A stretch of 64,000 nucleotides of DNA from Nonomuraea candida (GCF_000725485.1 NZ_KL647031.1:310001-374000); one strand, 5' to 3'; positions 7,864 to 17,749 are shown, numbered from the stretch's first letter. Notes: a model not told the origin generated them from the sequence alone. Made by a program: numbers and translations.

Positions 7864-9762
7864 TCAGCCGGTGACCGGCAGGCGCAGGACGCTGGTGTTG
7901 TCGCGCTGGGTCGGGTCCAGGCGGGTGCTGGTGACGCGGGCCGTCACGGGCAGGCGGCGTGGCGCGTCGTCGGCCACTCGCACCTGGGCGGTGATCCGCA
8001 CGGGACGGCCGGGGCGGATGACGCCGATCGTGCAGGCGGCCGCGCGGGAGGCGCTCTTGCAGGTGGCCCCGCCGGTCCCGGTCAGGGTCGCGCCGGGCGG
8101 CAGGGTGAGCGTGACGGGCACCTGGGAGGCGGCCAGCAGGCCGCGCATGGTGACGGTGGCCGTGACGGTGGCCGTGCCGCCGCGCCTGGCCGGCCGGGCG
8201 GGGCCGGACAGGGCGACGGACAGGGCGTCGTACACGCCGCGCGGGTCGGCCTGCTTGACGATCGCGCCGTAGCCCTCCAGGTTGATCGCGTTGGCGACGG
8301 AGTTGCCGTCGGACTCGCCGTCCTCCTTGCCCGCCGACAGCACGCCGACCAGGTCGCCGGTGGCCCTGAGGAACCACGGCCCGCCGCTGTGGCCCTTGAA
8401 CAGGTGGCAGTTCTGCGTCTCCAGCCGCCCGGCCTTGGCGGCGGGGACCGCGGTGCGGGCGGCGAGCATGGTCTCCGCGCCGGTGACGCCGAGCGCCTGC
8501 CTGGTCCTGCCCAGGCACCAGAGCTGGTCCCTGCCGTCGTACGGCTTCCTGCCGAGCAGGCCGGGGTAGCCGGTGGTGGCGATCGTGTGCCTGCCGCCCT
8601 GGTTGAGCAGCGGGGTGAACGCGCCGACGGCGTCCTGCAGGGTGCGGTTGCGCCGGCCGACCTCGATGAGGGCGACGTCGTAGATGGAGTTCCAGTCGCC
8701 GCCGCTCATCCCGGTGTAGCCGTCGGGCTTCCACGCCCGCCGCGCGCCCCATCTCCCGTACGGCTCGCGCTGCCGCTGGGTGGTCGCCCGGCCGTCGTAG
8801 GCGGGCACGAAGGCGAAGCTGGTGTGCCATCTGCCGGTCGTCGCGCCGTCGGGGACGCCGTACACGCAGTGGGCGGCGGTGACGACGAGCAGGCCGGCCG
8901 CCGAGCGGACGACGGAGGCGGTGCAGGAGTCGCCCTGCCCGGAGGCGTTGACGAAGAACAGCCGTCCGCTGATCCGGCTGTACGGCGTCGCGGTGTACGG
9001 CCTGCGCGCCCGGGCGTATCCGTTGGCGTCGCCGCCGGGGGTGATCCGCTTGGCCGACGGCACGCTCCGCCGCTCGGCCGCCCTGCCTGCGGTCTTGCCC
9101 GCCGCTCTGCCGGTCGCCTGGCCTGCGGTCTTGCCTGCGGCTGCGCCGGTCGTCTCGCCTGCGGTCTTGCCTGCCGCCTCACCGGCCGCCTGGCCTGCGG
9201 TGCCGCCGGTCGTCACCCCTGCGGTGCCGCCGGCCGTCTCCTCGGCTGCGCCGCCCGAGGTCTCACCATCCGCCCCGGCCCGCGCCGCGCCCGTTCCGCC
9301 GCCCGTCACCCTTGCCGTCGCGCCTGCTGCCGCGCCGGTCGTCCCGCCGGGCGTGGCCGTGCTGGGCAGGCTCTCGGGCAGGTCGGCGGCCTTGGCCTTG
9401 GCCTGCTTGCCCGCGGTCCAGTAGCGCACGGCGCGTCCCGGGCGCATCACCGGCGACGCCACGGCTCCCCAGGAGCGGGTGGGCCGGGCGGGCCGCCCGG
9501 CGCCGACCGGCGCGGCGGGCGGCTGCTCGGCCACCGGCGCCCGCGTCGGCACGCCAGATGTCGCCGCGGACGTGGCGGTGGTCGTGGCGGTGGTCGTGGC
9601 GGTGGTCGGGACGGTGGTCGGGACGGTGGTCGGGACGGACGTGGCGTTCGCCGCGGTGCTCGTGCGGCCGGCCGGGACGGCGGGTGCCTGGTCGGCCGCG
9701 GCGGGCAGCGCGAGCGTGACGCCGGCCAGCGTGGTCAAGGTGGTGACCAGAGTTTTGTGCAC
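7864..9762 (-). CDS. Secreted trypsin-like serine protease with low-complexity linker
   Basis: A 632-residue exported protein. A signal peptide (VHKTLVTTLTTLAGVTLALPAAA) is followed by Thr/Ala/Pro- and Gly/Ala/Thr-rich linkers up to about residue 230, then a chymotrypsin-fold domain with catalytic His298 (VTAAHC), Asp362 (YDVALIEV) and Ser459 (GHSGGPWF). The last 100 residues form a beta-rich module like DUF11/CARDB repeats. Start GTG 9762 follows GGGGGAC and gives a proper signal peptide; the more upstream GTG does not. The linker is built of short AGKTAG/ETTGAA-type repeats. The target is unknown. Confidence 0.88.
   Translation of the reverse strand: MHKTLVTTLTTLAGVTLALPAAADQAPAVPAGRTSTAANATSVPTTVPTTVPTTATTTATTTATSAATSGVPTRAPVAEQPPAAPVGAGRPARPTRSWGAVASPVMRPGRAVRYWTAGKQAKAKAADLPESLPSTATPGGTTGAAAGATARVTGGGTGAARAGADGETSGGAAEETAGGTAGVTTGGTAGQAAGEAAGKTAGETTGAAAGKTAGQATGRAAGKTAGRAAERRSVPSAKRITPGGDANGYARARRPYTATPYSRISGRLFFVNASGQGDSCTASVVRSAAGLLVVTAAHCVYGVPDGATTGRWHTSFAFVPAYDGRATTQRQREPYGRWGARRAWKPDGYTGMSGGDWNSIYDVALIEVGRRNRTLQDAVGAFTPLLNQGGRHTIATTGYPGLLGRKPYDGRDQLWCLGRTRQALGVTGAETMLAARTAVPAAKAGRLETQNCHLFKGHSGGPWFLRATGDLVGVLSAGKEDGESDGNSVANAINLEGYGAIVKQADPRGVYDALSVALSGPARPARRGGTATVTATVTMRGLLAASQVPVTLTLPPGATLTGTGGATCKSASRAAACTIGVIRPGRPVRITAQVRVADDAPRRLPVTARVTSTRLDPTQRDNTSVLRLPVTG
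9070..9240. repeat. Degenerate coding repeats in the protease linker
   Basis: Many imperfect copies of a (CCTGCGGTCTTGCCTGCGGCT)-like word encode the Ala/Gly/Lys/Thr linker. A second simple run of GGTGGTCGTGGC and GGTGGTCGGGAC words covers about 9575-9645 and encodes Thr-Thr-Val/Ala units. Confidence 0.8.
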
Positions 9763-9859
9763 AGTGTCCCCCGAGCGGCTCGACAACCTCTCGATCACTC
9801 TAAGTCACCATAAGGGTGCGAACTGTGGTTAGGGTGCCGCGTGTCGGAGAACGCCCGGA

Positions 9860-10891
9860 TCAGCCCGCCACGGCCTCGCCCCTGCCGTCACCCGTGCCGT
9901 CGCCCGTGCCCCGCTCCGGCAGGATGCCGGCCGTGGTCACGTCGGTGGGGGAGCGGTCGGGCCGCAGCCCCCGCCACGAGGGGTGCCGCAGCCGCCCGTC
10001 GCCGGTGACCTCGGCGTACTGCACCTCGCCGACCACCCGGGGCTCCACCCAGCGCGCGTCGCGGGCGTGCTCGCGGGGCACCGCCTCGCCGAAGGGCGGG
10101 TCGGGCCGCTCCAGCGGGGCCAGCCGGTCGAGCAGGTCGCGCAGCATGGCCTCGGTGAAGCCGGTGCCGACGTGGCCGACGTACCGCAGGCGGCCGTCCG
10201 GGTCGTACGCGCCGAGCAGCAGCGACCCGATCATCCCCGAGCGCCGCCCGCCGCCGGCCTTCCAGCCGCCGATGACGACCTCGACCGCGCTGACGTTCTT
10301 GACCTTGGTCCATTCGCCGCTGCGCCGCCCGGGCCGGTACGGCGAGCTCATCCGCTTGCACACGACCCCTTCGAGCCCGAGCTGCCGGGAGGAGTCGAAC
10401 GCCCGCTCGGCGTGGTCGGCGAACCAGACGGGCACCTGCCACCGGTAGCCGGGCGTCAGCGTGCCCTCCAGCAGCTCGCGCCGCTCGGTGTAGGGCCGGG
10501 CGATCACCGCGGCGTCGCCGAGGTGCAGGATGTCGAAGGCCATGTACGTCACCGGCACCGCCCTGGCCAGCTCGGCCACGGCGGCGGGCCTGCGCTGGTG
10601 CATCCGGGGTTGCAGCGCGCCGAAGCTGGGCCGTCCGGCCTCGTCGAACGCCACGACCTCCCCGTCGAGCACGGCCGCCCGCCGGCCGGTGGCGCCGGCC
10701 ATGAGCTGCAGCTCGGGGTAGGCGGCGGTGATGTCCTTGCCGTTGCGCGACATGAGGCGGACGGCGCCGTCCTCGACGTAGGCGAGGGCGCGCACGCCGT
10801 CCCATTTCATCTCCACGGCCCAGTCGTCACCCTGGACGGAGGTCAGGGTCCCGAGCTGGGCGAGCATCGGCGCGTAGGCCGGCAGCACCAT
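9860..10891 (-). CDS. ATP-dependent DNA ligase (LigC/LigD ligase-domain type)
   Basis: A 343-residue protein consisting of an adenylation domain and an OB-fold only. The active-site motif EMKWDGVRA has the AMP-accepting Lys at residue 29. Other nucleotidyltransferase motifs are LDGEVVAFD, YMAFDILHL, LEGVVCKR and WTKVKN, and VVIGGW leads into the OB domain. It would seal nicks in DNA. Bacterial LigC/LigD ligases act in end joining or excision repair, but no Ku or polymerase/nuclease module is next to it. Start ATG 10891. The C-terminus ends in Gly/Asp repeats. Confidence 0.9.
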   Translation of the reverse strand: MVLPAYAPMLAQLGTLTSVQGDDWAVEMKWDGVRALAYVEDGAVRLMSRNGKDITAAYPELQLMAGATGRRAAVLDGEVVAFDEAGRPSFGALQPRMHQRRPAAVAELARAVPVTYMAFDILHLGDAAVIARPYTERRELLEGTLTPGYRWQVPVWFADHAERAFDSSRQLGLEGVVCKRMSSPYRPGRRSGEWTKVKNVSAVEVVIGGWKAGGGRRSGMIGSLLLGAYDPDGRLRYVGHVGTGFTEAMLRDLLDRLAPLERPDPPFGEAVPREHARDARWVEPRVVGEVQYAEVTGDGRLRHPSWRGLRPDRSPTDVTTAGILPERGTGDGTGDGRGEAVAG

Positions 10892-10939
10892 GGTGCAGGC
10901 AGTACCCCGCCGGGGCGGCCGGCAGTGGCGGCCGGGGGT

Positions 10940-11152
10940 CTACAGATGGTCAAGGCGGCTGTCCGCCGCCGTGCGGCCGTCCTCCACCAGCTCGGCGAGG
11001 TCCACGCCGTGCTCGCCCAGCTCGGTGACGGTGGTGCAGTAGCCGCGCAGGTAGGTGCGGTCGCCGACCTGGTGGGAGACGCGCAGCAGGGGGCGGTCGC
11101 CCAGGATGATCGCCTCGACCAGGATGCCGTCGGGCCCGCGCCACTGTCCCAT
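10940..11152 (-). CDS. Conserved short actinobacterial protein, unknown function
   Basis: A 70-residue protein starting MGQWRGPDGILVEAIILG. I recognise the pattern WRGPxGIxVExIxLxxxPxLRV...VAELxxHVDLADL as a recurrent small family in actinomycetes without known role. It is acidic at the C-terminus and has no membrane segment. ATG 11152 is chosen because family members start close to the WRGP motif; no clear Shine-Dalgarno is visible, and 102-residue versions in frame look less natural. Confidence 0.6.
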   Translation of the reverse strand: MGQWRGPDGILVEAIILGDRPLLRVSHQVGDRTYLRGYCTTVTELGEHGVDLAELVEDGRTAADSRLDHL

Positions 11153-11564
11153 GCCGTAAGGGTAAGGGGCCGGACATAATGGACAGGTAATGTCGGGCCT
11201 CCGCCGCGCCCGCACCGGCCGGAATCCCCGCAGGACGCGCACCGACACGCCCCTCGTGCGGCGGCCACGTAACGTTATCTTTTGCTGACCCGAAGTTTTT
11301 CTTGGTCCGTCGTGTTAGAGGCGGCGCGTCTCGGGCAGTGGTGACGCCTTGAGCGTTTCCCGGTCGTGGCCGTACCCCCGTGACGGCCACGGCGCCGCCC
11401 CGGCAGGCCCGGTCCGGGGCGTTCGCGGGCGCGGGGCGGACGTCGGCGAGCGCCGCCCCGCGCCCCCTCACCTGTCCGGCCGCCGTTTCCTCGTCTCCGG
11501 CGGCCCGGATGTCCGCATGATGGACAGAACCAGATTCAGGGCCCGGACTCCGTAGACTATGAGG
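11153..11564. other. Intergenic region before the his operon
   Basis: About 410 bp with no convincing gene. It contains the 8-bp palindrome TAACGTTA (11270-11277), an AT-rich patch (11277-11310) and the -10 box for hisD. It presumably holds the his promoter and the promoter for the divergent 70-aa gene. I see no clear leader peptide or T-box. Confidence 0.6.
11553..11558 (+). promoter_or_regulatory. -10 box (TAGACT), probable leaderless his operon promoter
   Basis: TAGACT fits TANNNT and ends 6 nt before GTG 11565, the spacing expected when transcription starts at the first base of the start codon. No clear -35 hexamer was found. Confidence 0.55.
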
Positions 11565-12872
11565 GTGATTTCCCGTATCGACATGCGCAGTGGCCTGCCC
11601 GAGGACCTGCGCGACGTGCTGCCCCGCGCCGACCTCGACGTCGAGGCCGCCCTGGAGAAGGTGCGGCCCATCTGCGAGGACGTGCGCCATCGCGGGGCGG
11701 CAGCCGTACGGGAGCTGACCGCCAGGTTCGACGGCGTCGAGATCGCCTCCGCCCGCGTCCCCGCCGAGGCCCTGGACAGGGCGCTGGCCGAGCTCGACCC
11801 GAAGGTGCGCGCCGCGCTGGAGGAGTCGATCAGGCGGGCCAGGCTGGTCCACCGCGACCAGCGGCGCACCGACGTCACCACCGAGGTGGTGCCCGGCGGC
11901 ACGGTGACCGAGCGGTGGGTGCCGGTCGACCGGGTGGGCCTCTACGTCCCCGGCGGCCGCGCGGTCTATCCGTCCAGCGTGGTGATGAACGTGGTGCCGG
12001 CCCAGGAGGCCGGCGTCGGCTCGCTGGCCGTGGCCAGCCCGGCGCAGAAGGCGTTCGGCGGCCTGCCGCACCCGACGATCCTGGCCGCGTGCGCGCTGCT
12101 CGGCGTCGACGAGGTCTATTCGGTGGGCGGGGCGCAGGCCGTGGCCATGTTCGCCTACGGCACCGAGGAGTGCCCGCCGGCCACCATGGTGACCGGTCCG
12201 GGCAACATCTGGGTGGCGGCGGCCAAGCGGCTGCTCAAGGGCCGCATCGGCATCGACTCCGAGGCGGGGCCGACCGAGATCGCCATCCTGGCCGACGAGA
12301 CGGCCGACCCGGTGCACGTCGCGGCCGACCTGATCAGCCAGGCCGAGCACGACACGATCGCCGCCGCCGTGCTGGTGACCACCAGCGCCGAGCTGGCCGA
12401 CGCGGTCGAGAAGGAGCTGCCCGGCCAGGTCTCGGCCACCAGGCACTCCGAGCGCATCACCGAGGCGCTGAGCGGCAGGCAGTCGGGCATCGTGCTGGTC
12501 AGCTCGATCGACGACGGCCTGAAGGTGGTCGACGCCTACGCCGCCGAGCACCTGGAGATTCACACCGCCGACGCGGCGGCCGTCGCGGCGCGGGTGCGCA
12601 ACGCCGGAGCGATCTTCGTGGGCGCCTACGCGCCGGTCTCGCTCGGCGACTACCTCGCCGGCTCCAACCACGTCCTGCCCACCGGCGGCTGCGCCTGCCA
12701 CTCCAGCGGCCTGTCGGTGCAGTCGTTCCTGCGCGGCATCCACGTCGTCGACTACAGCCGTGAGGCGCTCGCGGGCGCGGCGGCGCACGTGTCGGTCCTG
12801 GCCGACGCCGAAGACCTGCCCGCACACGGCGCGGCGATCCGCGCCCGATTCGACTGGCGAGTGCCCGAGTGA
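11565..12872 (+). CDS. hisD: Histidinol dehydrogenase
   Basis: HisD oxidises L-histidinol to L-histidine in two NAD-dependent steps, the last reactions of the pathway. The 435-residue length is normal. LISQAEHD carries the Zn-binding Gln and His, and AEHLEIH holds the catalytic Glu-His pair; [11 protein letters not shown] and [10 protein letters not shown] are also typical. I start at GTG 11565, because [12 protein letters not shown] matches the actinobacterial N-terminus and a TAGACT box lies 6 nt upstream. ATG 11559 would add two residues. It is first in the his operon and overlaps hisC by GTGA. Confidence 0.95.
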   Translation: MISRIDMRSGLPEDLRDVLPRADLDVEAALEKVRPICEDVRHRGAAAVRELTARFDGVEIASARVPAEALDRALAELDPKVRAALEESIRRARLVHRDQRRTDVTTEVVPGGTVTERWVPVDRVGLYVPGGRAVYPSSVVMNVVPAQEAGVGSLAVASPAQKAFGGLPHPTILAACALLGVDEVYSVGGAQAVAMFAYGTEECPPATMVTGPGNIWVAAAKRLLKGRIGIDSEAGPTEIAILADETADPVHVAADLISQAEHDTIAAAVLVTTSAELADAVEKELPGQVSATRHSERITEALSGRQSGIVLVSSIDDGLKVVDAYAAEHLEIHTADAAAVAARVRNAGAIFVGAYAPVSLGDYLAGSNHVLPTGGCACHSSGLSVQSFLRGIHVVDYSREALAGAAAHVSVLADAEDLPAHGAAIRARFDWRVPE

Positions 12873-14026
12873 GCAGTGCCCGCGAGACCACCGGCGACCG
12901 CGAGACCGGCGGCGTCCGAGAGACCACCGGCGTCCGAGAGACCACCAGGGCCGGGGTAAGCCTCGGCGACCTGCCGATCCGCGACGACCTGCGGGGCAAG
13001 ACGCCCTACGGCGCGCCCCAGATCGACGTGCCGGTCCGGCTCAACACCAACGAGAATCCCTACCCGCCCTCTCCCGCGCTGGTCGCCGACCTGGCCGGGG
13101 AGATCGGGGCGCGGGCGGGCGAGCTCAACCGCTACCCCGACCGCGACGCCGTGGAACTGCGCGCCGACCTGGCCGCCTACCTCGGCCATGGCCTGTCCAC
13201 CGAGCAGGTGTGGGCGGCCAACGGCTCCAACGAGGTGCTCCAGCAGATCCTCCAGGCGTTCGGCGGCCACGGCCGCACCGCCATGGGGTTCGAGCCGTCC
13301 TACTCCATGCACCCGATCATCACCGGCGGCACCAGCACGGAGTGGGTCAAGGCCAGCCGCGAGGAGGACTTCTCGCTCGACCCGGGCAAGGCCACGGCCG
13401 CGATCGAGGAGCACCGCCCCGACATCGTCTTCCTCACCTCGCCGAACAACCCCACCGGCACCGCGCAGCCGCTGGAGACGATCGAGGCCGTGCTGGCCGC
13501 GGCGCCCGGCATGGTGGTGGTCGACGAGGCCTACGCCGAGTTCGCCCGCGAGGGCACGCCGTCGGCGCTGACCCTGCTGCCGGCGCACCCGAGGCTGATC
13601 GTCACCCGGACGATGTCCAAGGCGTTCGCCATGGCGGGCACGCGGGTGGGTTACCTGGCCGCGCATCCGGCCGTGGTGGAGGCGCTGCTGCTGGTGCGGC
13701 TGCCGTACCATCTGTCGACGCTCACCCAGACGGCGGCGCGCGTGGCGCTGCGGCACCGCGAGGAGCTGCTCGGCACGGTCGACGCGCTGCGGCGCGAGCG
13801 TGACGACACCGTGGCGTGGCTGCGGTCCAAGAAGCTGAGGGTGGCCGACTCCGACGCCAACTTCGTGCTGTTCGGGCGTTTCCCCGACCGGCGCGCGGTG
13901 TGGGAGGGTCTGCTGGAGCGCGGCGTGCTCATCCGCGAGGTGGGCCCGCCGGAATGGCTGCGTGTCTCGATCGGCACGGGCGAGGAGATGGCGGCCTTCC
14001 GCGCCGCCCTGGAAGGAGTGCTTTGA
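12869..14026 (+). CDS. hisC: Histidinol-phosphate aminotransferase
   Basis: PLP fold-type I enzyme converting imidazole-acetol phosphate and glutamate to histidinol phosphate. 385 residues. [20 protein letters not shown] and the PLP Schiff-base Lys251 in [14 protein letters not shown] are visible. The stop of hisD overlaps the GTG start, so translation is coupled. The N-terminus is odd: residues 5-28 are four 6-residue repeats ([24 protein letters not shown]) before the normal beginning [17 protein letters not shown]. No start codon is available just before the normal beginning. Confidence 0.95.
   Translation: MSSARETTGDRETGGVRETTGVRETTRAGVSLGDLPIRDDLRGKTPYGAPQIDVPVRLNTNENPYPPSPALVADLAGEIGARAGELNRYPDRDAVELRADLAAYLGHGLSTEQVWAANGSNEVLQQILQAFGGHGRTAMGFEPSYSMHPIITGGTSTEWVKASREEDFSLDPGKATAAIEEHRPDIVFLTSPNNPTGTAQPLETIEAVLAAAPGMVVVDEAYAEFAREGTPSALTLLPAHPRLIVTRTMSKAFAMAGTRVGYLAAHPAVVEALLLVRLPYHLSTLTQTAARVALRHREELLGTVDALRRERDDTVAWLRSKKLRVADSDANFVLFGRFPDRRAVWEGLLERGVLIREVGPPEWLRVSIGTGEEMAAFRAALEGVL
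12881..12952. repeat. hisC: 18-bp coding repeat in the hisC 5' end
   Basis: Four 18-bp units start at 12881, 12899, 12917 and 12935, each encoding Arg-Glu-Thr plus three variable residues. They are in frame and lengthen the HisC N-terminus by 24 residues. Confidence 0.9.
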
Positions 14027-14616
14027 GCCGCGTAGGTCGCATCGAGCGTGTCACGAAGGAGACCTCGGTCCTGGTGGAGGTGGGCCTCGACGGCACCGGC
14101 CGGGTGGAGGTGTCGACGGGGGTCGGCTTCTACGACCACATGCTGGCCCAGCTCGGCAAGCACGGCCTGTTCGACCTGACCGTCAAGACCGAGGGCGACC
14201 TGCACATCGACTCGCACCACACGATCGAGGACACCGCGCTGGCGCTGGGCGCCGCGTTCCGCGAGGCGCTGGGCGACAAGTCGGGCATCAGGCGGTTCGG
14301 CAGCGCGTCGTGCCCGCTGGACGAATCCCTCGCCCAGGTCACCGTCGACCTGTCCGGCCGCCCCTACCTCGTGCACTCCGAGCCCGAGGGCATGGCGCCG
14401 ATGATCGGGCCCGAATACGACACCACCATGACCCGGCACATCCTGGAGTCGTTCGTGGCGCAGGCGGCGATCTGCCTGCACGTGCACGTCCCCTACGGCC
14501 GCAACGCCCACCACATCGTGGAGGCCCAGTTCAAGGCGCTGGCCAGGGCGCTGCGCGAGGCGTCGGAGATCGACCCGCGGGCGACGGGGGTGCCCAGCAC
14601 CAAGGGCGTCCTGTGA
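14023..14616 (+). CDS. hisB: Imidazoleglycerol-phosphate dehydratase
   Basis: A 197-residue monofunctional IGPD, which dehydrates imidazoleglycerol phosphate to imidazole-acetol phosphate. It has the two metal-binding signatures, [12 protein letters not shown] and [20 protein letters not shown], plus the [11 protein letters not shown] motif. The start is TTG 14023, overlapping the hisC stop (TTGA) and preceded by GGAAGG. The N-terminus [13 protein letters not shown] is family-like. It has no HisN phosphatase domain, as usual in actinobacteria. Confidence 0.95.
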   Translation: MSRVGRIERVTKETSVLVEVGLDGTGRVEVSTGVGFYDHMLAQLGKHGLFDLTVKTEGDLHIDSHHTIEDTALALGAAFREALGDKSGIRRFGSASCPLDESLAQVTVDLSGRPYLVHSEPEGMAPMIGPEYDTTMTRHILESFVAQAAICLHVHVPYGRNAHHIVEAQFKALARALREASEIDPRATGVPSTKGVL

Positions 14617-14768
14617 CGGACAACCTGCTCGCCGTCGCGATGCTCTTCCTCGGGCTGTTCCTGGCCGGAGGCGTGTTCTCCCTGGGCAGGCAGGGGATCA
14701 AGATCGGTGCTGCCGTCTGCGCGCTGGCCGCGGCGATGGCGATCACGGCGGGGGTGTTGTGGTGGTGA
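14613..14768 (+). CDS. 51-aa membrane protein inside the his operon
   Basis: Two hydrophobic helices (residues 5-22 and 30-50) with a short polar turn FSLGRQGIK, so it is probably a hairpin in the membrane. GTG 14613 overlaps the hisB stop (GTGA) and its own stop overlaps the hisH start, so it is translated within the operon. It has no known function that I recognise. It is easily missed because of its size. Confidence 0.8.
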   Translation: MTDNLLAVAMLFLGLFLAGGVFSLGRQGIKIGAAVCALAAAMAITAGVLWW

Positions 14769-15400
14769 GCAAGAAGAACGTCGTGGTGCTCGACTACGGT
14801 TCGGGCAACCTGCGCTCGGCCGAGCGCGCGCTGGCCAGGGCGGGCGCCGAGGTGACGGTCACGTCCGACTTCGACGCGGCGCTGGCGTGCGACGGGCTGG
14901 TCGTGCCGGGCGTGGGCGCGTTCGAGGCGTGCATGAAGGGGCTCAAGGGGGTGCGCGGTGACCAGATCGTCGGCCGCCGCCTGTCCGGGGGCCGCCCGGT
15001 GCTGGGCATCTGCGTCGGCATGCAGATCCTGTTCGCCAGGGGCGTCGAGCACGGCGTGGAGACCGAGGGGTGCGGCGAGTGGCCCGGCACGGTCGAGCGG
15101 CTCGACGCGCCGGTGCTGCCCCACATGGGGTGGAACACCGTCAAGCCGCCCGAGGGCAGCGTGCTGTTCGCCGGGCTCGACGCGGCCACCCGCTTCTACT
15201 TCGTGCACTCCTACGGGGTGCGCGAATGGGAGCTGCGCACCGGTGACGGCTTCGCCGAGCCCGTGGTCACGTGGGCCGAGCACGGGGTGCCGTTCGTGGC
15301 CGCCGTCGAGAACGGCCCGCTGATGGCCACCCAGTTCCACCCCGAGAAGTCAGGCGACGCCGGCGCCGCCCTGCTGCGCAACTGGCTCGCCACCCTATGA
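14765..15400 (+). CDS. hisH: Imidazole glycerol phosphate synthase, glutaminase subunit
   Basis: Class I glutamine amidotransferase that feeds ammonia to HisF to make IGP and AICAR. 211 residues. Nucleophile Cys lies in [10 protein letters not shown], the catalytic His/Glu in TQFHPEKSG, and the N-terminal [17 protein letters not shown] is typical. Three successive GTG codons (14759, 14762, 14765) could start it; I chose 14765 because it gives the GTGA overlap style used elsewhere in this operon. Confidence 0.94.
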   Translation: MSKKNVVVLDYGSGNLRSAERALARAGAEVTVTSDFDAALACDGLVVPGVGAFEACMKGLKGVRGDQIVGRRLSGGRPVLGICVGMQILFARGVEHGVETEGCGEWPGTVERLDAPVLPHMGWNTVKPPEGSVLFAGLDAATRFYFVHSYGVREWELRTGDGFAEPVVTWAEHGVPFVAAVENGPLMATQFHPEKSGDAGAALLRNWLATL

Positions 15401-15414
15401 GCCGGCCACCCCGC

Positions 15415-15508
15415 GAGCAGGGAGCGCATGCCGTGAGCAGGAGACGCAGGCCATGACCAGGGAGCGCATGCCGTGACCAGGGAGCGCGTGCCATGAGCAC
15501 GCAGCCAT
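15415..15508. repeat. 20-bp tandem repeats carrying start-codon-like sites
   Basis: Four 20-bp units of the form GAGCAGGGAGCGCATGCCGT start at 15415, 15435, 15455 and 15475; a 14-bp shortened unit follows. Each unit has a GGAG-like sequence and an ATG or GTG. The last of these sites leads into ATG 15507, the start of the next gene. Confidence 0.9.
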
Positions 15509-15836
15509 GAGCAAGGAGCGGGCGCGGCGCAGGGCCGAGCGGGAGGCGGAGCGGGCGCGCGCGATGCGGGCCAACGAGGAGCGGCAGGCGCGCCGGGCCC
15601 GCCGCCGCGCCCTCCTGGTCCGGCTGACGCCGCGCCCGGTGCGCTTCTACCGGCAGGGCGGCCTGCTGGCCCGCCGCCACCGCGCCCAGAACGCCGCGGT
15701 GGCGCTCGGTTTCCTGATCGTGCAGGTGATCGTCTGGCTGGTGTGGGGGTCGTTCCCGATCAGCTTCGCCGCCCTGGTGCTGTCCCTGCTGCTCGCACCC
15801 GTTGTCGTGACCCTCGCATTCGACCGGAGGACCTGA
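15507..15836 (+). CDS. Small membrane protein with basic N-terminus, his operon
   Basis: A 109-residue protein. Residues 1-55 are very rich in Arg/Glu/Ala (likely a charged helix), followed by two TM helices (about 64-80 and 84-103). It ends directly before priA with no gap. Small membrane proteins at this operon position occur in other actinomycetes, but I know no function. ATG 15507 follows the tandem repeat; AAGGAG lies inside the ORF, so the ribosome-binding site is probably in the repeat. Confidence 0.8.
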   Translation: MSKERARRRAEREAERARAMRANEERQARRARRRALLVRLTPRPVRFYRQGGLLARRHRAQNAAVALGFLIVQVIVWLVWGSFPISFAALVLSLLLAPVVVTLAFDRRT

Positions 15837-16559
15837 ATGTCGCTCGTATTGCTGCCCGCCGTGGACGTCGTGGACGGCCAGGCCGTACGCCTGACGCAGG
15901 GCGAGGCCGGCACCGAGACCGTCCACGGCGCGCCCCTGGCCGCCGCGCTGGCCTGGCAGGAGGCGGGCGCCGAGTGGATCCACATGGTCGACCTCGACGC
16001 GGCGTTCGGCCGGGGCGGCAACCGGGAGCTGCTGGCCGAGGTGATCGGCCGGCTGGACGTGAACGTGGAGCTGTCCGGCGGCATCCGCGACGACGAGTCC
16101 CTGGCCGCCGCGCTGGCCACCGGTTGCCGGCGGGTCAACATCGGCACCGCCGCGCTGGAGAACCCCGAGTGGTGCCGGAAGATCATCGCCGAGCACGGCG
16201 ACAAGATCGCGGTCGGGCTCGACGTGCGCGGCACCACGCTGGCCGCGCGCGGCTGGACCGAGGACGCCGGCGACCTGTGGGAGGTGCTCGACCGGCTGGA
16301 GGCCGACGGCTGCCCCCGCTACGTGGTGACCGACGTCACCAAGGACGGCATGCTGCAGGGGCCCAACCTCGACCTGTACCGCCAGATCTGCGCCCGTACC
16401 GACCGGCCCGTCATCGCCAGCGGCGGTGTCTCCAGCCTCGATGACCTGGTGGCACTGTCTTCTCTCGTTCCGGTCGGAGTGGAGGGCGCCATCGTGGGCA
16501 GGGCCCTGTACGCTCACGCGTTCACGCTGGAAGACGCGCTTGCCGCGGTACGCGTGTAG
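15837..16559 (+). CDS. priA: Bifunctional HisA/TrpF isomerase
   Basis: A 240-residue TIM barrel. PriA isomerises both ProFAR (histidine) and PRA (tryptophan) in actinobacteria lacking trpF. The catalytic Asp pair lies in [15 protein letters not shown] and [11 protein letters not shown]; phosphate loops ELSGGIRDD and [11 protein letters not shown] are present. No trpF is found in the trp cluster of this window, consistent with dual function. It begins immediately after the stop of the previous gene, with GGAGG upstream. Confidence 0.92.
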   Translation: MSLVLLPAVDVVDGQAVRLTQGEAGTETVHGAPLAAALAWQEAGAEWIHMVDLDAAFGRGGNRELLAEVIGRLDVNVELSGGIRDDESLAAALATGCRRVNIGTAALENPEWCRKIIAEHGDKIAVGLDVRGTTLAARGWTEDAGDLWEVLDRLEADGCPRYVVTDVTKDGMLQGPNLDLYRQICARTDRPVIASGGVSSLDDLVALSSLVPVGVEGAIVGRALYAHAFTLEDALAAVRV

Positions 16560-16580
16560 CTCTTGCCGGGAGGGGGCGAG

Positions 16581-16991
16581 ATGAGCGTCAGCAGCATCGG
16601 TATGGAAAGCACCGGGTTCAGGGTGTTTTCGGGCGGCATCTGGGAGGAGAAGTACGGCTACGCCCGCGCCGTCGTCGCGGGCGAGCGGGTGATCGTCTCC
16701 GGCTGCACCTCCACCGTCGACGGAGAGGTGCGCCACGTCGGCGACGCCTACAAGCAGAGCCTGACGGCGATCGACATCGCGCTCGAAGCGGTCCTGATGG
16801 GCGGCCTGACGGCGAGAGACGTCGTCATGGTCCGCTACTACGTGGTGGAGCAGCGTCACTTCGACCTCGTCGGGCGCGCCATCCACGACGTCTTCGTCGA
16901 GGTGCGGCCCGCCTGCACCGGAGTCAGGGTGGCCGGGCTGGTCGACCCGAGAATGCTGGTAGAGATCGAGATCGAGGCGTTGCGAACATGA
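16581..16991 (+). CDS. RidA (YjgF/YER057c) family protein
   Basis: A 136-residue RidA-fold protein. RidA enzymes deaminate reactive enamine/imine intermediates; other family members have different roles. Seen: [20 protein letters not shown], the conserved Arg in [19 protein letters not shown], and normal length. ATG 16581 is chosen because it follows GGGAGGGGG; a TTG further upstream would add six unlikely residues. The hisF start overlaps its stop (ATGA), tying it to the his operon. Confidence 0.9.
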   Translation: MSVSSIGMESTGFRVFSGGIWEEKYGYARAVVAGERVIVSGCTSTVDGEVRHVGDAYKQSLTAIDIALEAVLMGGLTARDVVMVRYYVVEQRHFDLVGRAIHDVFVEVRPACTGVRVAGLVDPRMLVEIEIEALRT

Positions 16992-17749
16992 CCGTTGCGG
17001 TAAGAGTCATCCCCTGTCTCGACGTGGACGCCGGCCGCGTGGTCAAGGGCGTCAACTTCGAGAACCTGCGCGACGCGGGCGACCCCGTCGAGCTGGCGCG
17101 GCGCTACGACCAGGAGGGCGCGGACGAGCTGACCTTCCTGGACATCACGGCGTCGTCCGGGGAGCGGGAGACCATGCTCGACGTGGTGCGCAGGACCGCC
17201 GAGCAGGTGTTCATCCCGCTCACCGTCGGCGGGGGAGTCCGCTCGGTCGAGGACGTGGACCGGCTGCTGCGGGCCGGCGCCGACAAGGTGTCGCTCAACA
17301 CGGCCGCGATCGCCCGGCCCGAGCTGCTCACCGAGGCGTCCAGGCGGTTCGGCGCGCAGTGCGTCGTGCTGTCGGTCGACGCCCGCCGCGCGCCCGGCAC
17401 GGCCAGCGGCTTCGAGGTGACCACGCACGGCGGGCGGCGCGGCACGGGCATCGACGCCGTCGAGTGGGCCGCCCGCGGCGAGGAGCTCGGCGTCGGCGAG
17501 ATCCTGCTCAACTCGATGGACGGCGACGGCACGCTCGACGGCTACGACCTGGAGATGCTGCGCGCGGTCAGGGCGGCCGTGCGGGTGCCGGTGATCGCCA
17601 GCGGCGGCGCGGGCCGCCTGGAGGACTTCCCTCCGGCGGTGGCGGCGGGCGCCGACGCGGTGCTGGCGGCCAGCGTGTTCCACTTCGGCACGCTGAAGAT
17701 CTCCGAGGTCAAGGAGACCCTCAGGATGGCGGGCCACCCGGTCCGCTGA
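16988..17749 (+). CDS. hisF: Imidazole glycerol phosphate synthase, cyclase subunit
   Basis: A 253-residue TIM barrel that works with HisH, converting PRFAR and ammonia to IGP and AICAR. Catalytic Asp residues are in [16 protein letters not shown] and [21 protein letters not shown] and TVGGGVRS are typical. It overlaps RidA by ATGA. Its stop codon forms the left end of a 20-bp palindrome shared with the convergent gene. Confidence 0.96.
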   Translation: MTVAVRVIPCLDVDAGRVVKGVNFENLRDAGDPVELARRYDQEGADELTFLDITASSGERETMLDVVRRTAEQVFIPLTVGGGVRSVEDVDRLLRAGADKVSLNTAAIARPELLTEASRRFGAQCVVLSVDARRAPGTASGFEVTTHGGRRGTGIDAVEWAARGEELGVGEILLNSMDGDGTLDGYDLEMLRAVRAAVRVPVIASGGAGRLEDFPPAVAAGADAVLAASVFHFGTLKISEVKETLRMAGHPVR

